A DNA stretch of 64,000 nt from CAYQMF01 sp964418595 (GCA_964418595.1 CAYQMF010000018.1:1-64000), one strand, 5' to 3'. Shown: positions 23,448 to 37,600, counted from the stretch's first letter. The notes: generated by a model not told the origin, from the sequence alone. Made by a program: numbers and translations.

Positions 23448-26312
23448 ATGCCGAACTCCGCTCACCGTCTCCCGCTCGCGCTGGCGGGTCTGTTGCTCTT
23501 CGGATGTGACAACGTCGGTCGCGCCTTCGATCCCGGCTACGGCGGCGGCACCGGGAGCGGCAAGAGCAGCGACATCTTCGCCGCGGTCCAGGGTGGCGTG
23601 TCCGTCGATGGCAGGCCGCGCGTGCGCGCCGCGTACCCCAAGAGCGCGGGCTGGGCCAACACCGCGCCGGCCATCGTCGTCTTCTCCGAGTCGATGAACC
23701 AGGACCTGCTCGTGCCAGCGCAGGGCCAGCCGCTGGTGTTCTGCCGCGTGAAGGGCACGACCACGCGGTTCAACACGACCTACCACTTCCTGCAGGGCGG
23801 CACGGTCGTGCTCATGCGCCCGATTCCGGCGTGGCCGGCGCAGCAGGGCCAGAGCGCCGAGATCGAGATCGTGGTGAACGACGAGGCACGCGACGCCGAC
23901 GGCGTGCGCGTCGCGAGCTCGGGCGAAGACAAGGTTGTGGGGACCTTCCTGCCCGACGCCGATACGGGCCAGGACCCGAACGGGCGGATCGTGGTGACGC
24001 TGCCCGAAGACAACGCGCGCGACCAGCAGCGCGAGACCGCGCTGTACCTCCTGTTCGATCGACCGGCGACCGCGACGACGGTGACGACGGCGAACTTCAA
24101 GGTCGACGACGACACGGCCACCGTCATCCCGGGTGCGGTCAGCTTTCCCATCGCCGACGCCGGCGTGGCCGACGGCCGGATCGCGCGTTTCGTTCCGACT
24201 GCACGGCTGCCGGCCGGCAAGCAGATCCGCATCACCGTCGACGACACGATCAAGTTCGGCAACGACGGCAAGCTCGACTTCCTCGGCAGGACGCCGTTCT
24301 CGCGGGTCACCGTCCTGGACGTGGCGTCGGCCGATGCGATCTCGATCGGCAATCCCACGACCGGCTTCCCCGAGAAGATCAACCGCAACAACCTCGCGAC
24401 CGCCGAGTTCGCGGTCACGTTGCCGGCCGACTCGCGCGCCGGCGACTCGGTCGTGGTGCGCTTGTACGCCCTCGAGCCGCGCACGCAGCCGGCGGACGAC
24501 GTGGCCTTCGTCGAGGCTGCCGCGGCGGTGGCCGCCGACGGCCAGACGAGCGTCACGGTGCCGCTCACGAACCTGCTCGGCACCGTGGATGCGCCGCGCT
24601 TCGGGGACGGCAGCGCGACCTTCGCAGTGCGCGCGCGCCGGGGTGGCAAGTCCACCGGCTGGATCGTCTCCGACGCCGCGGACGACCCGCGCATCGACAT
24701 CCAGCCGCCGACGCTCGCGCAGCTCGGGCCGCCGCGTCAGGGCACGTTCGATCTGATCACCGATCAGGAAGCGGTGGTGTTCCACGGCGTCGCCAACGAG
24801 ACCATCTCGAAGGCGACACTCGAGGCCATGAGCGTCACGGTCGCGAACTTCGGCTCCGCCACCGGCGGGCGCTTCATGTTGCGGCCGATCGACCTCGGCC
24901 GCCTGACGGCGCCGGTGACCTACACGCTGTCGCTGGTGGATGCCGCGGGCAACGCGTCGGCGCCGATCGCCGGCACGATCGTGCCACGGGGCGTGGTCAC
25001 CGGCGCGCAGGCCGGCGTGCTCACGGTCGAGGCCTACGACGATGCCACGCTGCAGCCGATCGTCGGGGCGCTCGTCCTGATCGAGCCGGGCCTGCCACAG
25101 AAGCCCGCGCTCGGGCGGACCACGGCCACGACCGGTCTCGACGGGCGCGTCATGTTCACCTCCGTCACGGCGCCGACCTACTCGATCACCGTCGTCGCGC
25201 CGGGCTACCACCTCGTGACGTTCCTCGACACGGCGGCGGCGTACGTCTCGTTGCCGCTCCGCCCGACGACGGGTGCGACCGCGAGCGTGCGCGGCAACGC
25301 ACTCTTCTCGACGGCGGGCGGCGCGTCCGCTCGCGTCGGCTGCAACGCATTCGACGACCCGCTCACGGAAACCATCAAGCCCACCGGCACGACCCTGCCC
25401 GAGATCGTCGTGCGGCCGAGTCGCTTGATCGCGCTCAGTGGCTTCGCCGGTACCCTCGACGCGGCCGGGAACGGGACGTTCGTGACCGGCGGCTGCACGA
25501 TGTGCGGGACCACCGGGACCGCGGCGACGCCCGCGGCGGCCGCACTCGCGCCGGGCGGCACCACCACGCAGCAGCTCGTGATCCAGGCACCGGCGCTCGG
25601 CGCGGCGGTGGCGACCGCGCGCTACAACCGCGACTTCGCGCAGTCGACCGGGCTCGGCACACTCGATGGCGCGCCGACCGTGCGCGTGATGGCGAGCCTG
25701 CGCGGCCTGGCGGGGAACGTCCCGGTCGGCCTGGGCACGCCTCGCACGGCTGGTGCCGCGACGTCGTTCGACGTGGACTCGACCTTCTCGCTGCCGCAGG
25801 TGCTGACGTTGAGCCCTTTCCTGCCTGTGATCTGGGTGTCGATGGAAGGTCGTGACGCTGCCGGCAACGTGGCGCGGCATCGGGGCCTCGTGCACGACGT
25901 GAACACCGGCGCGACGCTCGCCATCTGGCCCACGCCCGGCGTGCCGGCCATCACCGCGCCGGGCGGCGCGTCGGTCGGGGCGCCGGCGGTGACGTTCGCG
26001 GACGGCCTGGACCGCACGACCGTGCCGGGGGGGCTCGCGTTCCAGCAGATGACGGCGATCGACGCCACGGGGCGAACCTGGACGATCTGGCGCGAGGATC
26101 TCACGGCGGCGGTCGGCGCCACGGCCTGGCAGATCCCCGACCTCAGCGGCGCCGGGATCACCGGGCTCGGCCTGGGGACGTGGTCGATCCGCACGGAGGC
26201 ATACCTCGTGTTCTCGGTGACGCAGGTCCCGGGCAGCTTCCTCTGGGAGGAACTGCGCCGCGCCCAGGTCACCTACGCCCGCGCCGCGAGCGTGAACTTC
26301 ACGGTGAACTGA
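23448..26312 (+). CDS. large lipoprotein with Ig-like and carboxypeptidase-regulatory-like domains
   Basis: A 954-residue lipoprotein (signal PLALAGLLLFGC, lipidated Cys about 24). The N-terminal part (about 60-300) contains two bacterial Ig-like (Big_5-type) units: a P-x-x-x-A-x-x-N-T-A-P-x-x-V-x-F-S-E-x-M pattern starting near residue 63, and a second unit around LYLLFDRPATATTV. About residues 520-600 resemble a carboxypeptidase regulatory-like fold (VEAYDDATLQPIVGALVLIE, then TTGLDGRVMFTSV). The rest is beta-rich without catalytic motifs. Likely an outer-membrane surface protein. It ends 6 bases before queC but does not look functionally related. Confidence 0.75.
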   Translation: MPNSAHRLPLALAGLLLFGCDNVGRAFDPGYGGGTGSGKSSDIFAAVQGGVSVDGRPRVRAAYPKSAGWANTAPAIVVFSESMNQDLLVPAQGQPLVFCRVKGTTTRFNTTYHFLQGGTVVLMRPIPAWPAQQGQSAEIEIVVNDEARDADGVRVASSGEDKVVGTFLPDADTGQDPNGRIVVTLPEDNARDQQRETALYLLFDRPATATTVTTANFKVDDDTATVIPGAVSFPIADAGVADGRIARFVPTARLPAGKQIRITVDDTIKFGNDGKLDFLGRTPFSRVTVLDVASADAISIGNPTTGFPEKINRNNLATAEFAVTLPADSRAGDSVVVRLYALEPRTQPADDVAFVEAAAAVAADGQTSVTVPLTNLLGTVDAPRFGDGSATFAVRARRGGKSTGWIVSDAADDPRIDIQPPTLAQLGPPRQGTFDLITDQEAVVFHGVANETISKATLEAMSVTVANFGSATGGRFMLRPIDLGRLTAPVTYTLSLVDAAGNASAPIAGTIVPRGVVTGAQAGVLTVEAYDDATLQPIVGALVLIEPGLPQKPALGRTTATTGLDGRVMFTSVTAPTYSITVVAPGYHLVTFLDTAAAYVSLPLRPTTGATASVRGNALFSTAGGASARVGCNAFDDPLTETIKPTGTTLPEIVVRPSRLIALSGFAGTLDAAGNGTFVTGGCTMCGTTGTAATPAAAALAPGGTTTQQLVIQAPALGAAVATARYNRDFAQSTGLGTLDGAPTVRVMASLRGLAGNVPVGLGTPRTAGAATSFDVDSTFSLPQVLTLSPFLPVIWVSMEGRDAAGNVARHRGLVHDVNTGATLAIWPTPGVPAITAPGGASVGAPAVTFADGLDRTTVPGGLAFQQMTAIDATGRTWTIWREDLTAAVGATAWQIPDLSGAGITGLGLGTWSIRTEAYLVFSVTQVPGSFLWEELRRAQVTYARAASVNFTVN

Positions 26313-26318
26313 GGGTCT

Positions 26319-26987
26319 GTGAACACTTCGGGCAGCGCCGGCCGGGCGGTGGTCCTCCTCTCCGGAGGCCTGGACTCCGGGGTGGCCCTCGCCGAGTGGC
26401 GGAGCGCCGGCGGCCAGGTGGCCCTTGCGTTGACCTGCGACTACGGCCAGAAGGCCGCCGAGCGCGAGGCCCTGGCGGCGGCGCGCCTGGCGCTGCGGTA
26501 CGCGGTGCCGTGGTGCCTCGTGGACCTGCCATGGCTCGGCGACGTGGCCCGCCGGAGCGGCTCGGCCCTGGTGAGCGCTTCCGCGGGGATTCCCGTGGGG
26601 ACCGCGGCCGCCCCGGGGAACGAACAGACTGCCGCGGCGGTCTGGGTGCCGGCGCGCAACCTCGTGCTGTGCGCCGTGGCCGCGGCCCACGCCGAGGAGG
26701 TCGGCGCGGATGCGATCGTCGCCGGCTTCAACCGGGAGGAAGCCGAGACCTTCCCCGACAACTCGGTCGCGTTCGCGCAGGCCGCGACGTCGGTGCTGCG
26801 CTACGCGTGCCGGGCGCCCATCCGCGTCGAGAGTCCGACGCAGGCGCTCGACAAGGCGGAGATCGTGGCGCGCGCCCGCCTGCACGGTCTCGAGCCGGCC
26901 GACTTCTGGAGCTGCTATCGGGGTGGCGCCGACCCTTGCGGTCGATGCGAATCGTGCGCGCGGAGCGCGCGCGCCTGGGGGAGCTGA
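26319..26987 (+). CDS. queC: 7-cyano-7-deazaguanine synthase (QueC)
   Basis: Makes preQ0 from 7-carboxy-7-deazaguanine and ammonia using ATP, in queuosine biosynthesis. The 222-residue protein has the PP-loop LLSGGLDSGVAL, CDYGQKAAEREAL, VPARNLVLCAVAAAHAEE, GFNREEAETFPDNS and the C-terminal zinc cysteines in SCYRG...CGRCESC. The GTG start at 26319 follows GAGGG at 26311-26315. Other queuosine genes are not in the window. Confidence 0.95.
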   Translation: MNTSGSAGRAVVLLSGGLDSGVALAEWRSAGGQVALALTCDYGQKAAEREALAAARLALRYAVPWCLVDLPWLGDVARRSGSALVSASAGIPVGTAAAPGNEQTAAAVWVPARNLVLCAVAAAHAEEVGADAIVAGFNREEAETFPDNSVAFAQAATSVLRYACRAPIRVESPTQALDKAEIVARARLHGLEPADFWSCYRGGADPCGRCESCARSARAWGS

Positions 26988-27042
26988 CGGCCCCACTTCT
27001 GCGCATCGCGGGCAAGACGCTGGCTGCGGCACGAGCTCCACG

Positions 27043-27048
27043 TATCAT
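27043..27048 (+). promoter_or_regulatory. candidate -10 element for a leaderless transcript
   Basis: TATCAT (five of six matches to TATAAT) ends seven bases before the ATG at 27056. The start lacks a Shine-Dalgarno sequence, so the mRNA may begin at or next to the start codon. No strong -35 box is visible. Confidence 0.4.
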
Positions 27049-27055
27049 TCGCCGC

Positions 27056-27658
27056 ATGGTGCGTCGCCACAGTCTGGCCCTGCTCACCCTGGTCGCGGCC
27101 TCGTGCGTTCCCCTTCCTCCGGCCGCGGTGGCGTCGTCCTTGCAGGCGACGCCGGAGCTGCAGACCGTCAACCCCTCCAACATCGCGGTCGTCCCCGTCG
27201 AGGACGCGACGCCCGGGGCTTCGATCCGCGATCTCACGGAGGCCGTGCGCACCGAGATCTACGCCCAGCTCGTCCTCAAGCGGTACGCGCCGCTGACGAG
27301 CAAGGTGGTGGACGCGGTGGTGCGCCAGCACACCGTCGGCACCACCGGCGCGTCGCTCACCCGACCCGAGGTGATCGCGCGGGTCGCGGGTGCGATGGAC
27401 GAGGACGCCGTGCTGTGCGTGCGGGTCACGCAGTGGGACGATTCGCGCATCATGTCGTCCTCGCGCGTCCGGTTCGCGGCCGATGTCATCATGGTGAGTG
27501 GCAAGACCAAGGCCACGCTCTGGGGCGGCGCGGTCGAGGGTGAGGTCAAGGCGGGTGGCCTCGACCCCGCGCCGCGCTACCGCGAAGAGCGCCTGCAGGA
27601 CGTGGCCCGCCAGCTCGCGCGCGCGATCATCGCTCAGCTCCCGGCGCACGTCCTGTAA
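27056..27658 (+). CDS. GNA1162/DUF799-like putative lipoprotein
   Basis: A 200-residue protein with a short signal and lipobox (LALLTLVAASC, Cys about 17). The body begins NIAVVPVEDATPG and contains a helix-strand pattern (LTEAVRTEIYAQLVLKRYAPL, then LCVRVTQWDDSRI) similar to the GNA1162/DUF799 family of envelope lipoproteins. These often accompany LPS- or transport-related systems and resemble the TolB N-terminal fold. The assignment is by general pattern only. It follows queC by about 70 bases and probably has its own promoter. Confidence 0.6.
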   Translation: MVRRHSLALLTLVAASCVPLPPAAVASSLQATPELQTVNPSNIAVVPVEDATPGASIRDLTEAVRTEIYAQLVLKRYAPLTSKVVDAVVRQHTVGTTGASLTRPEVIARVAGAMDEDAVLCVRVTQWDDSRIMSSSRVRFAADVIMVSGKTKATLWGGAVEGEVKAGGLDPAPRYREERLQDVARQLARAIIAQLPAHVL

Positions 27659-27722
27659 GGACACGGCTACGCCGGAGGGTGGGGCGTCGCCAGGGCACGG
27701 TTTCGAGGAGAGTCCAGACTCG

Positions 27723-27774
27723 TGGTTGTGGCGCGGGGTGGCCGCCGGTATGGTCCCGCCCTTTTCCACAACCA
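27723..27774. repeat. 9-base inverted repeat flanking the rpsO promoter start region
   Basis: TGGTTGTGG at 27723-27731 and CCACAACCA at 27766-27774 are perfect inverted copies. The first overlaps the proposed -35 box and the second lies just after the expected transcription start. This could be an operator pair. It could also be chance, although 9 of 9 is notable. Confidence 0.4.
27726..27754 (+). promoter_or_regulatory. candidate sigma-70-type promoter of rpsO
   Basis: TTGTGG (-35, 27726-27731) and TATGGT (-10, 27749-27754) are separated by 17 bases, the optimal spacing. They lie about 95 bases before the rpsO ATG, leaving room for a leader in which S15 autoregulation is common in bacteria. 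I did not recognise a specific S15-binding fold. Confidence 0.5.
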
Positions 27775-27848
27775 AAGTCCGACCGTGCAGCTGGAGCTCC
27801 CTGGCCCTGGCGCACCGGTCTTGTGCAAGCAACTGAGAGAAAGCAGGG

Positions 27849-28118
27849 ATGGCAATCACTTCGTCGGACCGTCAGCGACTGGTCAAGGACAACCGCACCC
27901 ACGAGAAGGACACCGGCTCGCCGGAGGTCCAGATCGCGCTGCTCACCGAGCAGATCAAGGCGCTGACCAACCACCTGCGCATCCACCCCAAGGACTACTC
28001 GTCCCGGCGGGGGCTGCTGTTCCAGGTGAACCGTCGCAACAAGCTGTTGCGCTATCTGCAACGCAACGATGTGCAGCGCTACGCGGCCATCGTCGCGAAG
28101 CTCGATCTGCGCCGCTGA
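27849..28118 (+). CDS. rpsO: 30S ribosomal protein S15
   Basis: An 89-residue primary-binding protein of the 30S platform that contacts 16S rRNA helices 20-22. It has the standard length. HEKDTGSPEVQIALLTEQI (the conserved D-T-G-S-P-E loop) and HPKDYSSRRGLL are near-universal S15 signatures. It is followed by pnp, the classic rpsO-pnp order. It has its own candidate promoter at 27726-27754. Confidence 0.99.
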   Translation: MAITSSDRQRLVKDNRTHEKDTGSPEVQIALLTEQIKALTNHLRIHPKDYSSRRGLLFQVNRRNKLLRYLQRNDVQRYAAIVAKLDLRR

Positions 28119-28227
28119 CGTTCCGCGCGGGCGACTGCCGCTCTTTGAGATTCCCATGCGCGGCTTCGGTCCGGCTCAACGCCGGGCCAGAGTCCTCCAG
28201 GTACCGGCTGCGAGCTGCGGCGACGGA

Positions 28228-28310
28228 GGACGAACCGGACGGCATGCCTCGGTCCTGGCGACAGCGCGATGGATCCTGACGACAGCGTGAGCTGTGCGGC
28301 AGGTTCGTCC
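28228..28310 (+). promoter_or_regulatory. structured rpsO-pnp intergenic leader
   Basis: GGACGAACC at 28228-28236 pairs perfectly with GGTTCGTCC at 28302-28310. Inside lies a small hairpin ACAGC-GTGA-GCTGT (28282-28295) capped by a GNRA-type loop. Imperfect repeats TCCTGGCGACAGCG and TCCTGACGACAGCG also lie in this stretch. In E. coli the pnp leader forms a stem cut by RNase III for PNPase autocontrol. A similar role here is inference. Confidence 0.35.
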
Positions 28311-28386
28311 GGTCTCCGCCAGACGGGCAACGTCCACGAGCGGCCGTGTGACCAAGACCCGCTCGCGAACAGAAACCAACAAGAAG

Positions 28387-31089
28387 ATGGCAACGAAGAA
28401 GACCACGAGGCGCCCCGCGGGCGCATCCAGACAATCCGACGCGGGGAGCACCCGCACCAAGAGGCCGGCCGCCGGGCGCGACCGGCAGGCCGACAGCGCA
28501 GACCCGGCCACGCCGGCCGGCGAGCGCAACCCTGCTGCCAGCAACCCTGCTGCCAGCAACCCTGCTGCCAGCAACCCTGCTGCCAGCAACCCTGACATCC
28601 AGGTCGACAGGATCGCGTTCGGCGGCGTGCGCGTCTCCCGCGAGATCGGCGGGCGCATGTTCAGCATCGAGAGTGGCCGCATGGCCAAGCAGGCCGACGG
28701 CGCCGTCGTCGCGCGCTACGGCGACACGCTCGTCCTCGCGACCGCGCAGAGCGCGAAGGCGCGCGAAGACGTCGACTTCTTCCCGCTCACCGTCGACTAC
28801 CGCGAGCGCGCGGCGGCGGCGGGCAAGTTCCCCGGCGGGTTCTTCAAGCGCGAAGGCCGGCCGACGACCCGCGAGACGCTGACCTGCCGCATCATCGATC
28901 GGGCGATCCGGCCGATGTTCCCCGACGATTACCGCGCCGAGGTCCAGGTCCTGCTGCAGGTCCTGTCGACGGACCAGGAGAACGACTCGGACATCACCGG
29001 CGCGGTCGCGGCGTTCGCCGCGCTGGCGGTGAGCTCGATCCCGACCACGCGAGTCCTCGGCGCCTGCCGCATCGGCATGCAGGAGGGCGCGCTGCTCGTG
29101 AACCCGCCGTGGTCGATCGCCCAGGCCGAGACCAACGCCCTCAACCTGACCGTCGCCGCCCATCGCGATGCGATCGTGATGGTCGAGGCCGGCGCCCGTG
29201 AGGTGAGCGAGGAGGCCATGATCGAGGCTCTGGAGCTCGCCCACGACGTCTGTGCGCAGGTCGCGGAGATGATCGGCGTGCTCGTGGCCGAGGTCGGCAA
29301 GCAGAAGAAGGTGCCGGAGGCGAAGGTTCGCGCGTCGGACCCGACCGAGGCGATCCGCGCGAAGTTCGGCAAGGACCTGCTCGCGGTCGCCGCATCCTCC
29401 GGCAACAAGCACGAGCGCAAGGCGGCGAAGGACGAACTGGTGACGCGCGTCGCCGCGGCGTTCCCCGCGCCGGCGGAGCTCGACGACAAGGCCGTGAAGC
29501 AGCACAACGCGCTGGTGTCGAGCTTCTGCGGCCAGCTCATCGACGAAGGCGAGCGCCAGTCGATCCTGCGCGGCAAGCGCGTCGATGGCCGCACGCCCAA
29601 GGACATCCGCACGATCACCATCGAGGTGGATGTGCTGCCCCGCGTGCACGGCTCCGTGCTGTTCACGCGCGGCGAGACCCAGGCGCTGGGCATCGCCACG
29701 CTAGGGACTCCGGACGACGCGCAGCGTATGGACGGGATCTACCCGGAGCCGGAGAAGCGCTTCCTGCTGCACTACAACTTCCCGCCGTACAGCGTCGGCG
29801 AGGTGCGCCGCACCGGCTCGCCGGGCCGGCGTGAGATCGGCCATGGCGCGCTCGCGGAGCGGGCCGTGGAGATGGTGCTGCCGTCGGCGACGGAGTTCCC
29901 GTACACGATGCGCATCACGTCCGACATCCTCGAGTCGAACGGCTCGTCGTCGATGGCATCGGTGTGCGCCGCGACGCTCGCGCTCATGGATGCCGGTGTG
30001 CCGATCAAGCAGCCGGTCGCCGGGATCGCGATGGGTCTCGTGAAGGACGGCGATCGCTACGCGATCCTGTCCGACATCCTGGGCTCGGAAGACCACTGCG
30101 GCGACATGGACTTCAAGGTCACCGGCACGCCGCGCGGGATCACCGCCCTGCAGATGGACATCAAGTGCGAGGGACTGACGCGCGAGATCATGGAGGAGGC
30201 GCTCGCCCAGGCGCGCGAGGGCCGCATCCACATCCTGCGCAAGATGCTCGCCGTGATGCGCGCTCCGCGCACCGAGATCAGCCCGCACGCGCCGCGGCTG
30301 CTGACGCTGATGGTGCCGGAGGACAAGATCGGCGCGATCATCGGCCCGGGCGGCCGCACCATCCGCGGCATGCAGGATGAGTTCGGCGTGCGCATCAACA
30401 TCGAGGACAACGGCTGCGTGACGGTTGCGGGCCCCGATGTCGTGAAGGTCGAGGCCGCCTTCCAGCGGATCAAGGACATGACCGCGGAGGTCGAGGTCGG
30501 CACCGTCTACAAGGGCAAGGTGACCTCGGTGAAGGAGTTCGGTGCCTTCGTCGAGATCCTGCCGGGCCAGGAGGGCATGGTGCACGTGTCCGAGCTGTCC
30601 GACGGCTTCGTACGGTCGGTGACCGACGTGGTGCGCATCGGCGACGAGATCGAGGTGAAGGTCATCGGCATCGATGACTTCGGCAAGATCAAGCTGAGCC
30701 GGCGGGCGCTCCTGGTCGGTGCTGGCGGCGACGCTGACCGTGGCGGTCGCGACGAGGGCGGCGAGCGACCGCGGGGTGACCGTGGCGACCGCGGGTTCCG
30801 CGGCGATCGCGGTGACCGCGGTGACCGCGGCGACCGCCCCTTCCGGGGCGACCGTGGTGACGACCGTGGTCATCGTGCTGCGGACGAGGGTACCGGCGAG
30901 TCCGGGCCGCGCGCGGATGCCGAGGCACCGGAGGGCGCCGGGCAGGACCCCATCGACGGCGGCGCCGACCCGGTGGAACAGGGGGCGGGGCCCGACGGGG
31001 ATCGCGGCGGCGACGATCGCGGTCGCGGCCGGGATCGCGGGCGCCGTGAGGGCGGTCGTGGCCCGCGGCGCGGTCGCCGGCCCTTCTGA
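28387..31089 (+). CDS. pnp: polynucleotide phosphorylase with N-terminal repeat and RGD-rich tail
   Basis: A 3'-5' exoribonuclease using phosphate, the central RNA degradation enzyme. About 900 residues against a usual ~700. Residues 1-70 are a basic, disordered extension containing four NPAAS repeats. Then come two RNase PH-like cores separated by a helical domain, with FFKREGRPTTRETL and GSEDHCGDMDFKV near the active site. A KH domain (IGAIIGPGGRTIRGM) and an S1 domain (VYKGKVTSVKEFGAFVEI) follow. The last ~120 residues are a highly charged RGD/RG-rich tail. The ATG at 28387 is preferred; a GTG at 28294 adds 31 residues. Confidence 0.97.
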   Translation: MATKKTTRRPAGASRQSDAGSTRTKRPAAGRDRQADSADPATPAGERNPAASNPAASNPAASNPAASNPDIQVDRIAFGGVRVSREIGGRMFSIESGRMAKQADGAVVARYGDTLVLATAQSAKAREDVDFFPLTVDYRERAAAAGKFPGGFFKREGRPTTRETLTCRIIDRAIRPMFPDDYRAEVQVLLQVLSTDQENDSDITGAVAAFAALAVSSIPTTRVLGACRIGMQEGALLVNPPWSIAQAETNALNLTVAAHRDAIVMVEAGAREVSEEAMIEALELAHDVCAQVAEMIGVLVAEVGKQKKVPEAKVRASDPTEAIRAKFGKDLLAVAASSGNKHERKAAKDELVTRVAAAFPAPAELDDKAVKQHNALVSSFCGQLIDEGERQSILRGKRVDGRTPKDIRTITIEVDVLPRVHGSVLFTRGETQALGIATLGTPDDAQRMDGIYPEPEKRFLLHYNFPPYSVGEVRRTGSPGRREIGHGALAERAVEMVLPSATEFPYTMRITSDILESNGSSSMASVCAATLALMDAGVPIKQPVAGIAMGLVKDGDRYAILSDILGSEDHCGDMDFKVTGTPRGITALQMDIKCEGLTREIMEEALAQAREGRIHILRKMLAVMRAPRTEISPHAPRLLTLMVPEDKIGAIIGPGGRTIRGMQDEFGVRINIEDNGCVTVAGPDVVKVEAAFQRIKDMTAEVEVGTVYKGKVTSVKEFGAFVEILPGQEGMVHVSELSDGFVRSVTDVVRIGDEIEVKVIGIDDFGKIKLSRRALLVGAGGDADRGGRDEGGERPRGDRGDRGFRGDRGDRGDRGDRPFRGDRGDDRGHRAADEGTGESGPRADAEAPEGAGQDPIDGGADPVEQGAGPDGDRGGDDRGRGRDRGRREGGRGPRRGRRPF
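28528..28587 (+). repeat. four perfect 15-base tandem repeats in pnp
   Basis: Four identical 15-base units (AACCCTGCTGCCAGC) are followed by a partial unit, encoding Asn-Pro-Ala-Ala-Ser four times in the N-terminal extension of PNPase. Perfect identity at the DNA level indicates recent slippage or expansion, so copy number is likely to vary between strains. Confidence 0.95.
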
Positions 31090-31111
31090 ACCGGCTCTCA
31101 CAGCCAGCCAC

Positions 31112-31139
31112 CCTGCCGCGGCTTTCCTGCCGCGGCAGG
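31112..31139 (+). terminator. GC-rich hairpin downstream of pnp
   Basis: CCTGCCGCGG at 31112-31121 pairs perfectly with CCGCGGCAGG at 31130-31139 across an 8-base loop. It begins 23 bases after the pnp stop. There is no U-tract directly after it, but a second hairpin with a T-rich tail follows at 31175. It probably stabilises the 3' end or helps terminate pnp. Confidence 0.5.
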
Positions 31140-31174
31140 CACGTAGCCTCCGCGCACTTTTTCGTCACGCCGCG

Positions 31175-31198
31175 GGCCCGAAGACTCGGGCCTCTTGT
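31175..31198 (+). terminator. candidate intrinsic terminator after pnp
   Basis: GGCCCGA (31175-31181), loop AGAC, TCGGGCC (31186-31192), then TCTTGT. A 7-base GC-rich stem with a tetraloop and a short T-rich tail fits a weak intrinsic terminator. It lies just before the sigma-54 activator gene and so would separate it from pnp transcription. Confidence 0.5.
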
Positions 31199-31221
31199 GC
31201 CGCGATGACGAAAAACGTCCC

Positions 31222-36885
<5,664 letters not shown>

Positions 36886-36983
36886 TCTCCCGAGCCGTGC
36901 CGGGTCTGAAATTTCTCTCTCCGCCCTAACCCTATACCGATGGCAAGCTTGAGTATCTCGCCATGAAACTCGCCACGTCGGGC

Positions 36984-36997
36984 GGCACCTCACTTGC
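36984..36997 (+). promoter_or_regulatory. sigma-54 (-24/-12) promoter
   Basis: GGCAC (36984-36988), five bases, TTGC (36994-36997). The GG and GC dinucleotides are exactly 12 bases apart, as sigma-54 requires, and the match to TGGCAC-N5-TTGCW lacks only the first T and the final W. Expected transcription start is about 37009, giving a leader of about 107 bases to the ATG at 37116. It lies about 100 bases after the sigma-54 activator gene and directly before the mini-Skp/secretin/GspK genes, so the activator most likely drives it. Confidence 0.75.
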
Positions 36998-37115
36998 CAA
37001 TACGGCGTCCGTCCATCCCAGCGGTCGCGCTTTCTTCATCGAATGTGGGAGCGCGAAGAAGTGTGGGACGGCCCAGGTGCGAAGCGCGCTTGGGGTGAGA
37101 GCGAGGGCACGAACG

Positions 37116-37508
37116 ATGACGAACCTGCTGCGAATCCTGGCGAGCCTCATGGTCCTGGTGGTGCTCGCTCCTGCGCTTGCGGGTCAGGGCGTCTCGCTCA
37201 AGAGCAAGGCCGCCGTCCTGAGTGGCGAAGCTTCGAACTGCTCCCGTCCCGCGACGGTGGACCTCGAGAAGGTGGCCGAAGCGACGCCTGAGTACAAGGA
37301 GATCAAGGCGCACTCCCTGGATGAGGGCAGCGCGCGCTACGGGCTGCTGATGAAGGCGATGATGAAGCGGATCAAGGATGCCTGCCGCTCTGCCGCCGCC
37401 GACGCCGGACACGACCTCGTCGTCCGGGGGGGCGACATCCAGAACGACAAGGGGCTCACGGTCTCGGATCTGACCGACAAGGTCATCGAGTACGTGGAGA
37501 AGAGCTGA
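37116..37508 (+). CDS. small exported OmpH/Skp-like protein
   Basis: A 130-residue protein with a clear signal peptide (LLRILASLMVLVVLAPALAGQ). VDLEKVAEATPEYKEIKAH resembles the first strand and helix of OmpH/Skp periplasmic chaperones. DACRSAAADAGHDLVVRGG and DLTDKVIEYVEKS resemble their last strands and helix. The long coiled-coil arms (about 80 residues in Skp) are nearly absent, so this is a minimal form; chaperone activity is unproven. The ATG at 37116 follows GCGAGGG by 6-7 bases and gives the signal peptide directly. The frame is open from 36963, but that start would lie before the proposed sigma-54 promoter and is unlikely. Secretin gene starts 92 bases downstream. Confidence 0.7.
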   Translation: MTNLLRILASLMVLVVLAPALAGQGVSLKSKAAVLSGEASNCSRPATVDLEKVAEATPEYKEIKAHSLDEGSARYGLLMKAMMKRIKDACRSAAADAGHDLVVRGGDIQNDKGLTVSDLTDKVIEYVEKS

Positions 37509-37600
37509 AGACGCGCTACGTTGTTCGCCGCGGTGCGCCGTGGCGTAAGCCAGGACCGGGTCGGCGGTCGGGCGAGTCCCCACACGCGCCGGGAGGCACC

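Noticed and set aside
22956..27041. Minus-strand open frame of ~1,360 codons opposite queC and the lipoprotein gene
   Set aside because: It is a shadow frame caused by high GC. Its product is arginine/histidine-rich with no motifs, and the plus-strand genes have clear families.
28528..28587. CRISPR-like array
   Set aside because: The 15-base units are directly adjacent without spacers and are in frame within pnp.
36963..37115. Upstream start for the Skp-like gene
   Set aside because: It would add 51 residues before a clear signal peptide and start before the predicted sigma-54 promoter; the ATG at 37116 has a good ribosome-binding site.
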